64,000 bases of DNA from Linyphia triangularis (taxonomy: Eukaryota > Arthropoda > Arachnida > Araneae > Linyphiidae), in contig OZ021732.1 of the NCBI GenBank assembly GCA_963978545.1, positions 44,588,059 to 44,652,058 of the forward strand, in the 5' to 3' direction. Shown one piece after another: positions 9,716 through 23,907 of this stretch (the first letter of the stretch is position 1; the number at the start of each line of letters is the position of its first letter). A model generated the notes under the pieces. That model saw only the letters and a list, made by a program, of their open reading frames with translations, was not told where the DNA came from and did not search any database. Both the position numbers and the translations under genes were made by a program.

Positions 9716-12700
9716 TAGTCTAAATTTAAAGAGAACATGGTTTAAAGAAAGGTATTTTAAAGGAGTTTTTTGCATTTAAGAATCAAAATGGAGAATCTTT
9801 AAGTTGATAACTCTAACGTAGACAATTGAACACACAACTACTTGTGTCTATATTACGACTTGTGTCTTAGTTTTTCCTAACAAAAGCCCCGAAGCCAAGT
9901 ATCTTACCGGAGTTGTTTCACATGACAGGCGTGCGTGTTGTCTCTGATCCAGGAGGTTAGATCACTGGAATAAAACCTATTGAAGAATGCATTTGAAGGG
10001 CTGATACTTCTTGCAAAATGTAAAGTATATTTCAATATACATACACAAGGTGTTCACTATTAGAATTCAGCTTTCAAAAATCTGTAAAAGTACTGGTCAA
10101 AATGATCTGAAATCCTGTATGTACTCAAAGATAGGTGAAATGGTATGGCATTAAGAAAAGAAAGTATTTCGAACCGTAATTAAAAAAAAAACTGTTTAAT
10201 GCAAAAGTTGTATGCTATTTATGTTTGGACTTTAATATATTTTTTAAAACGATAGTTTGTTGAAATATAATAATTACTTAAAAAAAAACTAGTTTTCTTA
10301 GCTATTAATTTTTAACATTAATTTCTTATTTCCTTGTCACCATTTAAATTACTAATTAGCCATTAGAAAATTATGAAATTTAATAGTTAGCAATTTTTTT
10401 TTTATTTTTTATGTTGAATCTAAATAGGGTATATAATATTATGGATTACCATTGAACTTTTTAAAGTTTAGCTTAGATTTAATATATAAATGATCCCTTA
10501 TGACCAAAACATCTAAATGCAATTATTAAAAACTTCCACGAATTACAACGGTACTTGTTTTATTTCATCAATTAGAATATAAGATATAGCCATAGTGCGG
10601 ATATTTTGTGTGTGTACTGCACCATGCAGAAATAATAGTCACGTGATTGGTCGGTTCCATCCTAATCAAACCAAATGACATAGTCTTTCTTTTTCCATTA
10701 AGTCACTGCGAAATATTTACTGAGCGAGTGCGGCAACATACGCGCGGGGCCTAGTCTTAGTCCTGGTTGTCTATCTTGGAACCATAATAAAATGAATGCT
10801 CTTTCTTAACTATTGCACTGATGGTTTTCTGAGCAGCAAATGTTATCTCGTGAATGTAATAGAAGTTATTTTCAGTATCTAAGGAGTCACGAGTCATATT
10901 AACAAATTGATATTACACTGTAACAATAAATTGTGTAAATTCGTTAAGAATGGATGAAATAAAACGAATTTACTCAATCTGTGCCTTCTAGCGTTTGTAA
11001 AATATAAATTTGCCCTTGAGAGACAATAGAAATTGTGCGAGAAATGAAGCAATCTTATTTGTGTAAATGATTTATGAAATGTGCCGCAATGATTTCATCT
11101 ATATATATTTTTCTTACTAAACTGCATTACATTACGCAATTACACTTATATAACGGATCAAACGTCCATATTTCTGAAGAGCAAATAAACTGTTGACTAG
11201 GTTTAGGAGCCGAAAATTTTCCAACTGCGCAACAATAGCTCAATAAAGTGTTCGAGTGAGTTGCTCTTTCTAGTAAAAGGAAAAAGAATTTTGGTGAAAT
11301 AAAATATTTTCATCAAGTAATGAACTTGGGCGGGGCAGAATTGATTTAGTGTGTGGAATTCATGTGATATTGACGAATGTATAACTTCGAACGAAATGCT
11401 GTTGACAAAACCATAATAATTTTAAAAAATAATTTGTTTTCTCTTAAAATCGTTATGAGCAAAAGTGACATACACGACAATATGGAAGTGAAGGGGATTA
11501 AAATAATTTTAATTAAATTTTTACACTTTACCGATGTATTTTTTCTATGGTAAAAAAATAAAGACTCCTTCATGTTCATATCATCTAAACGCCATTGTTT
11601 CACTAGTAAAAACACTCAGCATTATAATCTTGACGTAATTAAGTCAGAATATGTCAAACATTGATAGATTTATCATACGTTTTAAGATTTCAAAATTACG
11701 GATTTCAAATATTATTAATTTAAATTATCATTAGAACTTTGAAAAAGAAATAATTAGATACAATTCTTAGATACTGGCGCATTTGTAACCAAGGAACATA
11801 TTTAGTAACTACAAATATCCATTTGCATAACTCTTTTACAAGTTTTTCCTGTTAAAAATTTTAAAAAAATTATCCATTATCTGCATTAGCCGACCAAATC
11901 CCAAGCTACATCGTCCGTATTTATTTGAGGCGAAGCAAATATATCTTTCTTTAAGAGTGGCTGGATTCTTCTGAATTATAGTCTGAGAAGAATGTTCGAT
12001 AATTCCCTTCGTCTTCACCCCCTGGGGCATAAAACGATACTTCTTGAAGAGTTCACTTGTTAGAAGGTTGGAGAATGCAGTTAGTCTTAGAAGGAGGGGC
12101 AGTAAAAATGAGACTTTTTGGTACTTATAAGTTTCGAGCAAAAGTAAGAGTTTACCGAGAAAGTTTAAAATTCAATTTTAAAAGTTTGAGTTTTCCGTGC
12201 TCGATCTGTGAAATTAAATAATATTAATGAAGAACTAAAAATAGTTTCATGACTTAAATGTTTAATGATTTTACTAATTCCAATAACTATTTGTTTTCGC
12301 CCCAAGGCTTGTTAACTATAACAGATTGTAGCAAAATCTCGTAGATATATTTCGGAAACCAACAAGTGATGAGAAATACTGGTTTCGCCAACAGTTGCAA
12401 AACTAATCACCAACTTTACTTAAAACTAAATTATACAAGAGTTTAGGACAATAAACGTAATTCACCAACTGAGAAAAATGTTAAGATTGTGGTAAGCAGT
12501 ATATTTGTTTGAAGCATCATTTTTTTTTTTTTTTTTTAATTTTTTTTTTTATCATGAGCTATAAAATTAATTATATCTAATTTAATATGAATTAGAAAAT
12601 AATTCTATTAGAAAGGTTTTTTTTAAACTTAAACTGGATATTATTAGAGAGTGGAAGTTTCTGCGATCAATGCTGTAGTTAAAACGAATAAACAGATATT

Positions 12701-15700
12701 TAAGTAATTTTTAGCAGGATTATTCACTTTAAAAAAATCATTTGAAAGTTGCGAGCATTTAAAGAATTTCATCGATCTTTTAAAAATACTTACTTCAATG
12801 CTAAATTGAATTTCCAAAAAAATACTGCGATTCCTTTATCTACAATAATTAAAAGTACATAAATAAATTTAAAAATTTAGAGTTCTTCTGGTAGGAAGAG
12901 AAATTGGGAGTTCTACTGACTTCGGAAGAGTACAAGGAGAGAGACAACTTTTTCAAAATTTATGAATTTAATTTTAAATAAATTATAAAATAATGATATT
13001 TAAACAAAAATATATTCACCTTATTCCCTGAACATGTGTGAGCTTAATAAACTTAGTTAATTTCACAATATTAGAGCATTTACTTTAAGATTCGAAACAA
13101 ATAGTTAACGAAACATCACCAATTAAAAATGTATTAAAAATAAACTTTACAAATTCTGATTCTTTGATGTTTTTAATACTTATCTTAACCATATAGAATT
13201 TTATTTGAAAGATACAAGTTTAACATTGATGTCATTGGAAAGAAAAAGTTTTAATAAGCATTATTATACATTGTTGTAAGAGAAAATAGTTTTTTGATTA
13301 CTTCTGCATAAGCGTGGTTTCTATACAATAATAAGTGCCAACAAATTGTTTATTAGTACTTCGACTCAATGTTTATTTCAATTTATTGGTACTTATACTG
13401 TGTATAAGTACCAATAAACTTTTATTGACTATGATGTGACTTTTTTTAATGTTTAAGAATTTGTAACTCCAAAAAAACTCAAGTTTTCAAAAATCTTCCG
13501 GAGTTTAATACGCCTAACCCTGTCTCACTTAAAAAATTAGTATTTTCCTATATAAATTCTGACCTTTACTATCACACGTTAATAAATCAAATTTTTAGCA
13601 AAATTTTATGCAATTATTTCTTTAATATGAAATAAATTTAGAAATAATTATTACATTTAAACACAAATATATTAATTTAAAAAGGTAATTTATATTACTA
13701 TTACTCAGAAAGTTGTTTAATAAATAAAACAACTTTTTTCGTGCCCATGGTTAACAAGGTCTACAAAAGAATGAAGAACCTCGAAAATTTTGATCTTCTT
13801 TCTAGTTTCCCGATCCTTAGGATTTAGTTTCAAATATAATTTTTAAGGTGCGTGATGGTTTAATATGAAAGAGTTAAACATTTCACCTATGCATATTAAT
13901 TATTGTACAATCATTTGAATTACTGAGCTATATAATTTTACTTAGGATAACTCTCTATAGTTTTAGCCTAAAGTGGTGCACCTCTGCGGAAGGACAAGGA
14001 AAAGTATAAGTTTCATAATGCAGTGAATTAAAGAAGTTATACATGACTGATTACAAAGTTCCACAAATGGCATTTAATGCTTAATGAAGAATAGCAGGGG
14101 TAATGGGGATCGTTTAACAGTAGAATTATCGCCAATTAGTGTTGTCACATATAGCGGAAATCAATACGGTTCTGAATTGCCATGGATACGTACACACTGG
14201 TTTCATTGATTCAATTGAGAAGAGGGAGAAGGGGGGGGGGGGGTATCTCTCCTCTTTTCCTGTGAAAGAAATTGCTCTTGTTGCCAAGAACAAATTCTGT
14301 TAAAAAATTATTTGAAAAACATTGTATTAAATCGACTGGAGTTATATAAGCATTTTTTAATTAAGCTCAAACGAAAACATATACTTTGTTTCATCATGGT
14401 GTTGATAAAGTGCAGCTTGCAAAGTTAAGTATAATATGTACACCCCTTAAATAACACATCTAGTGTTTTCAAGACTTCTACCATTCTGTTCATCATAGTG
14501 TCACATTATTACAACTCCTGCAAAGTTTCTTATTTCGTTTCTTTGAACTTATATGTTTCGAGGAATTTTAAAAGAATTTAGTAGCTCTTAATTTATTTGT
14601 TGATGAGAGTTTAAAAGGTTAATAAACTATAGAAACTTTATTAAAAAAAACTAGTTATTCAACGACTGATTTTTCGATAAAAAACTTTCCATTACAAAAG
14701 CACAAAGAAAAGCATTTTAAATATTCATTAAAAAACATTTAAAATAATCCAAACCAAATGAATCTTTTTACGAAATTTAAGAAAATCCATTAGTAATTAG
14801 AGATGTTTGTCGCAATTGTTCCCTTTCTAATTGATTGAACTAATAATACTTCAAAAGAATTTAAACCGATTATGCATTTTTTTATCCAATTAGGATCAAG
14901 TTTCAAATGGTTATATAAATTGTGGGGCTCAAAGGATAAGTACAAAACAGATTTTTTGGGAAATAAATCAGTTCCAAGACTTTTCAAATAAATATGAAAA
15001 CTTCTCTTAATCAATTGATGTATAAGTCATTCTCTCAAGATAAGCTAATAAGACAAGTTTTTTAAACTAAATAATAACTAAATAAACTATACTTTTAGAT
15101 ATTCATTATTTATTACTATGCTTTTGCAGGCCTGTTTCACTTTTTAAGTCTCTCTTGTCAAAACTTTCATGTCTTATTTATTAAAAATGTGTATCTTAAG
15201 GGGGTATAAAACACTAAATTTGTAAATTTTTCCTATTTTTTATTATTTCAAAAATTAATATAAATAGATCCGAGTTGAATGAAACCAGAAGTTAAACTCT
15301 ATCTGAATTTCAATTTTTAATGTTGAGTAATTAGCACAATGATACATGCTTCTCAACCCTGCTATTCTAAAGCCTTAGTTTTCTTGATCATATTTTCTCT
15401 GTCTTGTAAAGTTTGATTCGATATAACTCTAAAATGTACATTATAAATGCATGAAAATTTTACGGGAATAATTTCTTTAATTTGTCTTTTTGATTTATTG
15501 ATATGTTACTTTAAAAAATTCAAGAATTCTATTTTAAAAAATTGGTGAAATATAATTTTAAATTTTAAAGCTAAACTTTTTAAAACAAAAATAGTAACGA
15601 TGTTTAAGAAAAACTAAAAGACGATTTATTCTATTATTTTTATTTATGAGTAATTTAGTGTAAAAAATTGTAAATTGAACTATAAGTTTTGACTTATAAT

Positions 15701-16645
15701 CAAAAATAAGAATAGTCTAAACTTTACACCCAATTTAAATAAATAATAATAAAACATAGATATCATGATAAGACTCGTGAAAAGGAATGTGGGCCAAACG
15801 TAAACATCACAAGTCAGAGTCGGAGTGTAAAGTGGCTTTACATTTACCACAATGCTTTCAAAAGTACCATACCATACTGAACTTCTAATTTTTAGAGTTG
15901 TTAGTATTTTCCTATTAGATATTCGTTCAAGATGAATATTTTTTTCTTGTAATTTAATTTTTTGTTGACAATATTTACTTTTAGGCGTCGCGTTATTACA
16001 ATCCTTCTGAAGAAGTCACCCAAGAAGATTATAATTTCTATTAAAGCATTGTTCGTGTATAAATTAGTTTTTGATACTGTTATTTCTTGTCAATTATGCA
16101 TGATTTATAGTTCTAATATTTATATTTTGAAGTAATGACTAAGGTATTGAATTAAAAATACGAATGTAAAAAAGGAACAAGGATTTAACTAGTGTTGACA
16201 TCCACGAGAACAGTATCGTGTGGAACAAGTAAGACTAAGTAACAGGTATCCGCACATCGGCTTCTATTGTGATTGTCTTGCGCATCACGCTGCTCTTTCA
16301 GTGCGCGTCGTCCCCAACAGCTTGATGGGCACGGATTTCGTTGAGCTAAATTGTATGGCAAGGGGTTCAATAGTTAGCTATTAATAGTTAGTCAACTACA
16401 ATAATTAAAATATGCCTACCCGAGCAATTTCAGGCCCATCACTAAAATAGGAAATTTTAATATTTGTGACCTATTAAGTGTGACCTCCTTAAGTGATTTC
16501 TATATTTCAGACATTGATCGTTAACAGGGCAATTTTGTCCACTTTCATTACCTCGGAGTTTTCAACCAAAATCTATGCCCATTCACCATTGGATTGCATT
16601 ACAAGTTTTGAGAAGGTATTGTGCATGTGTGAGCCGAAAACCCTA
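9716..16645. other. long AT-rich gene desert
   Basis: No credible coding sequence. The longest frame (about 11836-12141, minus, 101 codons) resembles nothing known. There is a T-rich run at 12521-12550, a G13 run at 14231-14243, a perfect hairpin at 13382-13418, and a short GC-richer segment at 10620-10790 with CACGTG and ATTGG motifs. A second GC-richer patch lies at 16185-16370. Confidence 0.5.
13382..13418. repeat. perfect 17-bp inverted repeat with 3-nt loop
   Basis: TTTATTGGTACTTATAC (13382-13398), TGT, then its exact reverse complement (13402-13418). A related partial sequence, TTATTAGTACTT, lies just upstream near 13350. Confidence 0.95.
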
Positions 16646-16860
16646 TACAGGGTGTCCACAAATTAGTCGGAAAATGGAGTTCAAATAGATCTGTATAACT
16701 CTTAATAACAAGGCATAATTAACAATTTTTTTTGCATATAGAATGACATGGTGAACATAAATTAATTGGGGGAAAAGAATGGTTTATAAATTTCTAGTTA
16801 TTAAGAGTTATCCAGATGTATTTGAACTCCATTGCCAGACTAATTTGTGGACACCTTGTA
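16646..16860. mobile_element. 211-bp mariner-type MITE
   Basis: The element is 16648-16858, flanked by TA at 16646-16647 and 16859-16860. The inverted ends begin CAGGGTGTCCACAAATTAGT on the left and CAAGGTGTCCACAAATTAGT on the right. Homology continues through GGAGTTCAAATA and ATAACTCTTAATAAC, so each arm is about 63 bp. TA duplication and a CAGGGTGTCC-like end fit the Tc1/mariner superfamily. No transposase is present. Confidence 0.9.
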
Positions 16861-19800
16861 TAGATGAATTTGCAATCACTCGCGTATGTTATTCTGATGG
16901 TGATTTTAGTGCAATTTTAACTTATAATTCATATCACCGATAGAACAAGTAACACTTTTACCAAAAAAAAAATTTATATAAAATTTTTGAATACATTGGA
17001 AGTTTAATATTTACATCTAATTTGAATAACTGAGTCGACATTCCGTGATTTTGAATAGCCTTGGGGTTTGTTTAGTCAATTTATCTCTCAAGATTTTTTT
17101 TTTTTTCAAACAAAGTTGTGCACAATTAATATTTAAAAAAAGTTTTTAGTGTCGCAATTGCAATACATCTCATTGTTAATTTGATTCTAATTCATGAGCA
17201 TAAAAGGGTTAAATAAACTGAGGAAGGGATCACAAGTTAAAAGAAAACGTCAAATATCTTTGCCCAAATCAACTGATTCTTCATCATTGTAATGTTAAAC
17301 ATAATCACAAAGATAATGCAATAAGCTCTTCAGGTTCTTGTAATCAGTCTTATCCGAAATCAGTTAACCCTTTCCTCCACAAAAGCGAAGGGAAACTCAT
17401 TACCCCCTTGAGTAACCCCCGGACTATAAATCCAGGTCGAGTTTAGTTGTTAGCAGACAATTTTCTCTTGGAATAAAAGAGGCTGGCCTAGCGAAGAGGG
17501 GGGGCTTGTTAGGGATGGCAGTTAACTCACTAACTGCGGGGAGTCGTGAGAGAAAAGAGTTGTAACTGTGTTTCCAGAGGACCGAATTGATTTTCAGAAG
17601 AGGCTATTGTGCAGTAGGGACTTGGCTGATGAGAATATGGTATATGTTATTCCAAGGTTTGCAGTATCATTTAACGTACGTAGAAAGGAGCGGGTTGAAG
17701 AAGAGGACTAACTTCCTTTTTTCAACCATGAACAAGATTGATTAATCTTGGAATTTGAGTGAAATTGATAGGTATTTAAAAATCATTATGCGTAATAAGT
17801 TGTTGGTATGAGGATGATTTAAACATCGATTCATTCCAGAGTTGTAGTAATCTACTTATTAGTAATAAGCTAATGAGTTGTAATATCATATGAAAAAGAT
17901 AATTGTTTTATAATTTTTAGTTCCATACATTCCTGAAAAAATAATGGTACCATGAAAAAGTGAAGTCCAATGATATGAATTCTACAAGGTATGTTTTTAT
18001 GGTTAGAATGTAAATGGCTTTTAATTTTATTTAATAGAAAAAAAAATTATTTTAACTAATAACCCACATTTTTAGTAAAACTAATTAATTTGTATGTCCA
18101 ATTAATATGTATTGAACAAAGCATTGTATCTCTCGCAACTACAAATTTATTTTATCTTCAAAGTTATGTTGTAATTATTGCAAAGTTTGTTTCATTGTTA
18201 TGATGAGGACTTTTTTTAAAACTTAACTTTAAAATTAAAACTTTACAAGTTGACATTTCAAATTTAAAGCAAAATAATAGAAATTAATAGATATACTTTT
18301 CGAACTTTATAACAATCGAGTAACAGTATTAAATTCATTTTTAAAGAATACTTTACTAAGTTAATTCTATATTCATAATCAAAAAATTGAAAATCCTTAG
18401 AAAGGAAACAAACTATTTTAATGAAAAATAGAAAAAATAATACTGGACGAATAATAAGTTTAATACTATTACCTACATAGAATGGAAAGAACTACAAACG
18501 AATTCAGACCCTAATTATCGCAAAGGCAGACAAGGTATCCATTGCCAACTTCTTCATTACTAAACGAAATTTCGAGTATTTTAAAATTAATAATATGACT
18601 TAGTATTAGAAAAATGTAAGAGTTTGAAAATTTTGGTTACCAAATATTGTTTCAATAATTGAGTAACTGTTTAGACGACACAGATATCTGTTTTACACAA
18701 GGAATACCTTAAATCGTTTAACAGTTAGTACATATTATAGAAGAAACATTTATGCTTACTGTAACATGCGTTCTAGGAAGACATTTTATTTTTGGGGTCT
18801 TCTTTTTGGGTCTTATATTACCCTATGTATAACACATATGAGTAATTGAAAGTAATAATTGCTGAAGTAACTCATTAGTAATGGGTTTCCATGGACCGAT
18901 GTATCCTGGTGAAATGAACTAAAAGTAGTGAAGATTTTATAGAAACTTCACTAAAGCATAAAACTCACATTTATAAAGCCCATAGCCAAAAAGGATATTA
19001 CATTGATTTTTGAGAAAATAGAACGGAAGACCAAATGGAAATTAATTATGATTTTTTTAGTTCCTTTCCCTATATGTGTATATAAGTGGAAGGAGAAATC
19101 AAACATCCTCAATATGATTTCGTCTTCAATTGCTAATAACCATTGGTTGCGAGTTGCTTCAACAAAATTTTATATTAAAGATATTACTTTCTTTTCTTTA
19201 ATATATATACAAAATTCTAAAACATTTATCGAAAGTAATTTGAACTGTTATGGTCTTCAATAAATATTTATGACGAAATAAGTTTTTCGTATAACAGTTT
19301 TTAGAATGAAAATTTTAGTTTGTAGAAAAATTCATCCTCACATAGCTTCATGACATATTTCCTCTTATTAAGAAGGAATTCAAATGTCGGGCCACTTTTG
19401 AAAAATCCTTATTAATAGCGCATAAGGGGGAAAACAGAATATAGAAAAATAAAAATAAAGATGGAATAAGGATTCACACTCGGACCCCTTGATTTTTGTA
19501 CACATTCAAGGGCAAACTTCTTGTCATCTTATTACTATTTTACCAAGTACATGTAAAATTTCCCTATACCACTTTCTTAGCCACCATCTCTTGCTTTGAA
19601 TCCGAACAATTATTCGATTGATTATAAATTTATAAGTTTGAGCTAAAAATTACATTTAATTCTTCGACTGTCACTAACACAGAAGGAAAAAAGAGCAATT
19701 GTTCTTGACAACATTATCTAAAAGTAATTTTTTTTTCGTATTTAGAAATCTCAGGAAACGCAGCAATTTACAAATGTCGTAAACAAGGGTTAAAGAGAAT

Positions 19801-20439
19801 TGGCCAAATTTGGCCAAAATTCGAGCACCGCTCCATATTACACGATTTTTTTAAAAAATAAACCCGTCAAAACATTACAAAAAACATTTCTTTTTGCCCT
19901 CTATCCATTCTTATAAATAAAATATTTCAATTTTAAAATAGTTCATCAACATTTCAAAACTTCCATTATTTTAACCAGCATTGGACAAGATGGACCAATA
20001 ACTGTAACAACGGCTGGTTTACAACGTTCTGCATCGGGATATAACGTATTAATATATTTGAAACAGAACCTATCTAAAACCTAAATGTAGAGAAATATAT
20101 ATATTACCATATAAAATAAAAATTACATTAAAGGAGTCCGATATTTATTTAATAAATTAAAAATAATATTCCAACATTTCTCAGCAATTTATAAAACAAC
20201 TGGTTCAAAAATATTTATACTCTTAAAAACATATCTTCCTTTACTTATTTTCCTCTAACTTCAAAAACGCATCTTGTTCACACGGCTTTCAAATTTATAC
20301 AACATTAAAAATGTTAACGCGTTTCAACTACACTCATGTCCATACATTAATGATAATTCAATTTTTCCCTAATAGCTTCTCAGTAGAGCTGCATAGACAC
20401 ATGAAATTCGGATTAAAGATACATTTTTATGAAAGAGAC
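16861..20439. other. intergenic, no gene seen
   Basis: AT-rich sequence. The part at 17380-17600 is richer in GC and has a G7 run, but no open frame of note. No repeat partner was recognised in the window. Confidence 0.5.
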
Positions 20440-20883
20440 ATCTTGAGTAATTGCTAAAAAAAGGGCTCGAACGATTTTGATCAAAATCGCTGTGATAATG
20501 CCTCTGAAGATGTTCTAAACATTTTCACCTCCAAAATTCCCATAAAAATGCTATAAAAGCATAAAAAGTATAAAAACGAGAGCCTTTAACACAGAGCTCT
20601 CTTTCCTTGAGCATCGGTCATAAACGATTGATATTTTTTACGTTTCAAAAGCCAGCACGGAGAATGTAATGTCTATCGAATAAAATCCCCAATTTTGCCA
20701 TTTTTAAGTGGCTTTTTTTTTCCTCGTGTAAAAATTATTGCTAAAAATATCTCCAAACTGGCCATTTTTATTCAAATGAGAGAAAATAAGAAAATGGTAA
20801 GTAACACAACGTTAAATTTTACTGCAATCATTAATGTTATAAAGTGTAATTGAAAGTTGTGCGAAGTTCCACACCCCTAGATT
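20440..20883 (+). repeat. interspersed repeat (family A), copy 3, 5'-truncated
   Basis: It starts at the internal GAGTAATTGCTAAAAAA motif, continues through AATCGCTGTGATAATGCCTC and TGTCTATCGAATAAAA, and ends at the family terminus CCACACCCCTAG. The first ~200 bp of the family are missing. Confidence 0.8.
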
Positions 20884-22185
20884 ATCAATTTTGTATGCAT
20901 CTCAATTTTGTATGCACCTTTATGGCGAAACCACTATAATTACTTTTTTTTTTAAAGATGAACCTGAAATAAAATTATAATGCATTCATTTGTTTAAATA
21001 TTATTCAAGATCATACGTATAAATTGTATTTAAAAAAATTTAAAAATAAAAAAGTAAAAAATCGTTAAAAATGTTTTAAACTTTTATGTTTTGGGATAAA
21101 TAATTTGATAATTTTAAATGCTGACAGGAGTATTTGTTATCCATGCTCAGCGAGAAAAAGAAATTTTGGATAGTGTAATTTCAAAAATAAAAAGTCAATA
21201 GAAGATCAAACAAGTTTCAATTTTTTTTTTTTTATTTTAATTTCATTTCCTATGTTGCCTTAGAAAAGATTTTAAAATTTAAAAAAAATTCAAACACTTT
21301 TAATAAAATAATACTTTTTCATTTGTATTTATTAAATAAAGTTGAAATCATTATTACTTTGTATGATTATAAGTATAAATATTAAATATACTTTATAATG
21401 ATTTGAAACATACATCAAATTGGTAAATTTTTGTGGTATATTTTTTGTAAATCTTGTTTGCTACTTTTCATAATATAAAGTGTTTCATTATATTTAAAAT
21501 TAAATAATGTCTGCTTTGTAAGATACAATATATAAATAACACCCAAGGTATAATTATAATTTTAAAGTCTTGCAAAAATTTGCGTAATGTTTTATGTTAA
21601 ATATATTAAATAGAATGGTATTTACATTTCATACGAAACGATTATGCTATTACATTTGTAAAAGTGGGTTTTGAAGAAGGACGCTAACAAATACGCAAAC
21701 AATTCAGCAGCTGTGTTATCCAATATGTGATCAAGAATGACTTTATTTTCGCATCATTATATCTTCAGCATTTTACGCACAAAATGACAATAGGAAACAA
21801 ATAAAAGCAAAATTAAAAGCGAAAATTGTACAAGTATTTAAAATGGTATTTCCAGAAAGAATTCTTGTTTACAAACTTGACCCATACCGAAAAACATGAA
21901 TTCATACAAAAATATCTGAATATTCAAGAATAAAATAACTTGACTGCAAAAGGAAAAGTAAAGCGCCTTGAAAATCTGAGTATAAAATAACACTACCGAA
22001 ATAAAAAAAACTATGCGGACAAAACCGTGACCTCTGAGACCTTCTCGGAGGTCACGACTAAATCCCCAACGACCACATTTACACCACCAAACCTCCTCCG
22101 AGCTGTAAAGTTTCGCCAAATTCGTAAGATACTGACAAATAGGTTTCTAATGAAAATAATTCTGACTAAATAACTTCTCGTGACT
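20884..22185. other. intergenic, no gene seen
   Basis: Very AT-rich sequence. The minus-strand open frames near 21838-22199 overlap the beginning of a degenerate tandem repeat and show no recognisable domain. Confidence 0.5.
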
Positions 22186-22460
22186 TTCATTCTGTTCAAA
22201 ATTATTCTAACGAAATCCCATTCTTACCATTTTCATTATGTCCAAATTCATTCTGATGAAATTCCGTTCTCGTTAGTTGTTTTCAGACTATCTGGTGCCG
22301 TCAGCTACACGAGGGCTATAATGCGCCGAAACATTCGTCATTAGACAAGCCAACATACATTTACAAACACCCATGCCTTACCAAATCCCGTTCTGATGAA
22401 CGTTTTTCGAACGAGTACCATTCTGGCGAGCTCAATTCGGTCGAAAAAAATCGGTCCACA
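22186..22460 (+). repeat. degenerate ~16-bp tandem repeat around a SINE insertion
   Basis: Successive variants of CATTCTGATGAAATTC lie on both sides of the SINE at 22273-22382, for example CATTCTGTTCAAAA, TATTCTAACGAAATCC, CATTATGTCCAAATT and CGTTCTGATGAACG. This looks like an old short-period minisatellite. Confidence 0.6.
22273..22382 (-). mobile_element. tRNA-derived SINE, copy 2, without tRNA head
   Basis: The body matches 777-890 and 28209-28318 closely (for example GGGCTATAATGCGCCGAAAC and ACATTTACAAACACCCATGC). The tRNA-like half is absent. The flanks AAATTCCGTTCT and AAATCCCGTTCT differ at one position and may be the target duplication, but they are also units of the surrounding tandem repeat. 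Confidence 0.8.
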
Positions 22461-23756
22461 AGGTATACACGAAACAACCAAGTATATTGCAAATGGCGCT
22501 CTGAAAAAGTCTCGTTATGCACGAGATAAAGACGAGAAAACACGAGACGAAGAAAAAGTAATGATATCGGGAATTTCTTTTGCATTCACACGCAGAAACA
22601 CTAGTGGACGGACACTAATAATTGTGTCTCGATCATTGATTTTCCCTCTTATTTCTGCAGTCCTAGAAACGATAAAGGCGTGTTTATGAGGTTTTTTTTT
22701 TCCTTCTTCTCTTTTCACCAGGTGTCGAATACAGGTAGCGAACGAGTTGAAATGTATCGACCAGTCAGTAAAGCTTTAGGCTTTACCAAAGAACCCGTTA
22801 CCTTTTAACAAATGAAACTTTCTATTAATGTTGGGGATTGGTTCTTGCTGAGGCGGTGTTAAACATTAGAGTTTTAATTCAGAAATTGCATCGCTCAATG
22901 ACCAAAGACGGACCACGTAGATTTATCTGATGAACTTTGCTTTAATTTGTATTTTGTTAAATTATGAGTTGGGTCCGGCAGAATTATTTTTCAGGCAATG
23001 CACAAGACTTTGATGACTTTTGAGATAAATTTTTTTTGTTCAAACCCTGATTTTTCAAAAGTTAAATTGGATTTGCCACTGCTATTTTAATTATTGTTTT
23101 AGACAAATGAATAATTCAAATTTCTATTACATGCCACACACTTTATTTTACCTCATTTCTTTTAATATTTTATCTTTTAAATATCAGGGGTATAAAAGTT
23201 CATCCTCAAACTGCATGCTGCCGTCTTTGCTATCATTACCATCATCCATTGAAAGTGTTCCAATTGAATGGAAATAGGCCTAAAGTAAAAAAAATTTCTT
23301 CAAAAAACGCAAAAAAAAAAAAAAAAAGGTAAAGTTATTGACCAATAGTAACATGCCAAATTTGTTTGGCAAATAGATCTTCGAGTTTTAAGAATCTGCT
23401 AAATTTAGATAAAGATCGACGAGGTGAATCCCACGATACTAATAACATATTTCGGCTCTGACATCCATACTATACTAATCTAGTGAGATTCTGGTACTAA
23501 GCCTCTGTCGATCAATCCGTTTGCAGCCAACATTCTTAGGAAAAATTACATACCCTACAAGCACGCGCGATTTGTCAAATGAAAGGCCTTGTCGAAATGA
23601 ATTCCGATATCCAATTTCATGCAGAAGTTACGATCAGAAGTACAGAAGATGGCAACTGGAGTTCAATCGGTATTCATTAAATCAAAGATATAAATGCTAC
23701 AAACTTTGTCCTTTCCACTAATCTCGAACTACAACTTCGGGATGGTGCATGTTTGG
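22461..23756. other. intergenic, no gene seen
   Basis: Includes a GC-richer stretch with short frames on both strands around 22396-22720 and 23521-23721. None has a recognisable motif. Confidence 0.45.
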
Positions 23757-23872
23757 TTATTGACTTGAAGCGGGGCCATCGTGAAACCGCTCTTTCCCTC
23801 TTTAGTTGATCGGGCCAGACCACAGCAATAGTTTTCGTAAATGACGTCACACTTTCAACTCCAGCTTTGATT
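23757..23872 (-). repeat. left arm of an inverted repeat flanking the reverse-transcriptase relic
   Basis: Its reverse complement matches 25511-25603. Shared pieces include GAGTTGAA, TGTGACGTCA, GGTCTGGCC, GATCAACTAAAGAG and TTTCACGATGGCC. The arms lie on either side of the reverse-transcriptase remains. Penelope-like elements are known to have terminal repeats in direct or inverted arrangement, which would explain this. Confidence 0.75.
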
Positions 23873-23907
23873 TTTTCCTCAAGGACTTTTCCCCATTGTA
23901 TTATTTC

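Noticed and set aside
11836..12141. 101-codon minus-strand frame
   Set aside because: No recognisable motif, and codon composition like the surrounding AT-rich DNA.
16185..16370. GC-richer 61-codon minus-strand frame
   Set aside because: No recognisable domain. An AGTAAG/GTAAGA donor-like site on the other strand is too weak to support an exon.
22240..22400. CTGATGA motifs near 22250 and 22392 as further hammerheads
   Set aside because: They are units of the local tandem repeat and have no flanking helix or cleavage triplet in the right place.
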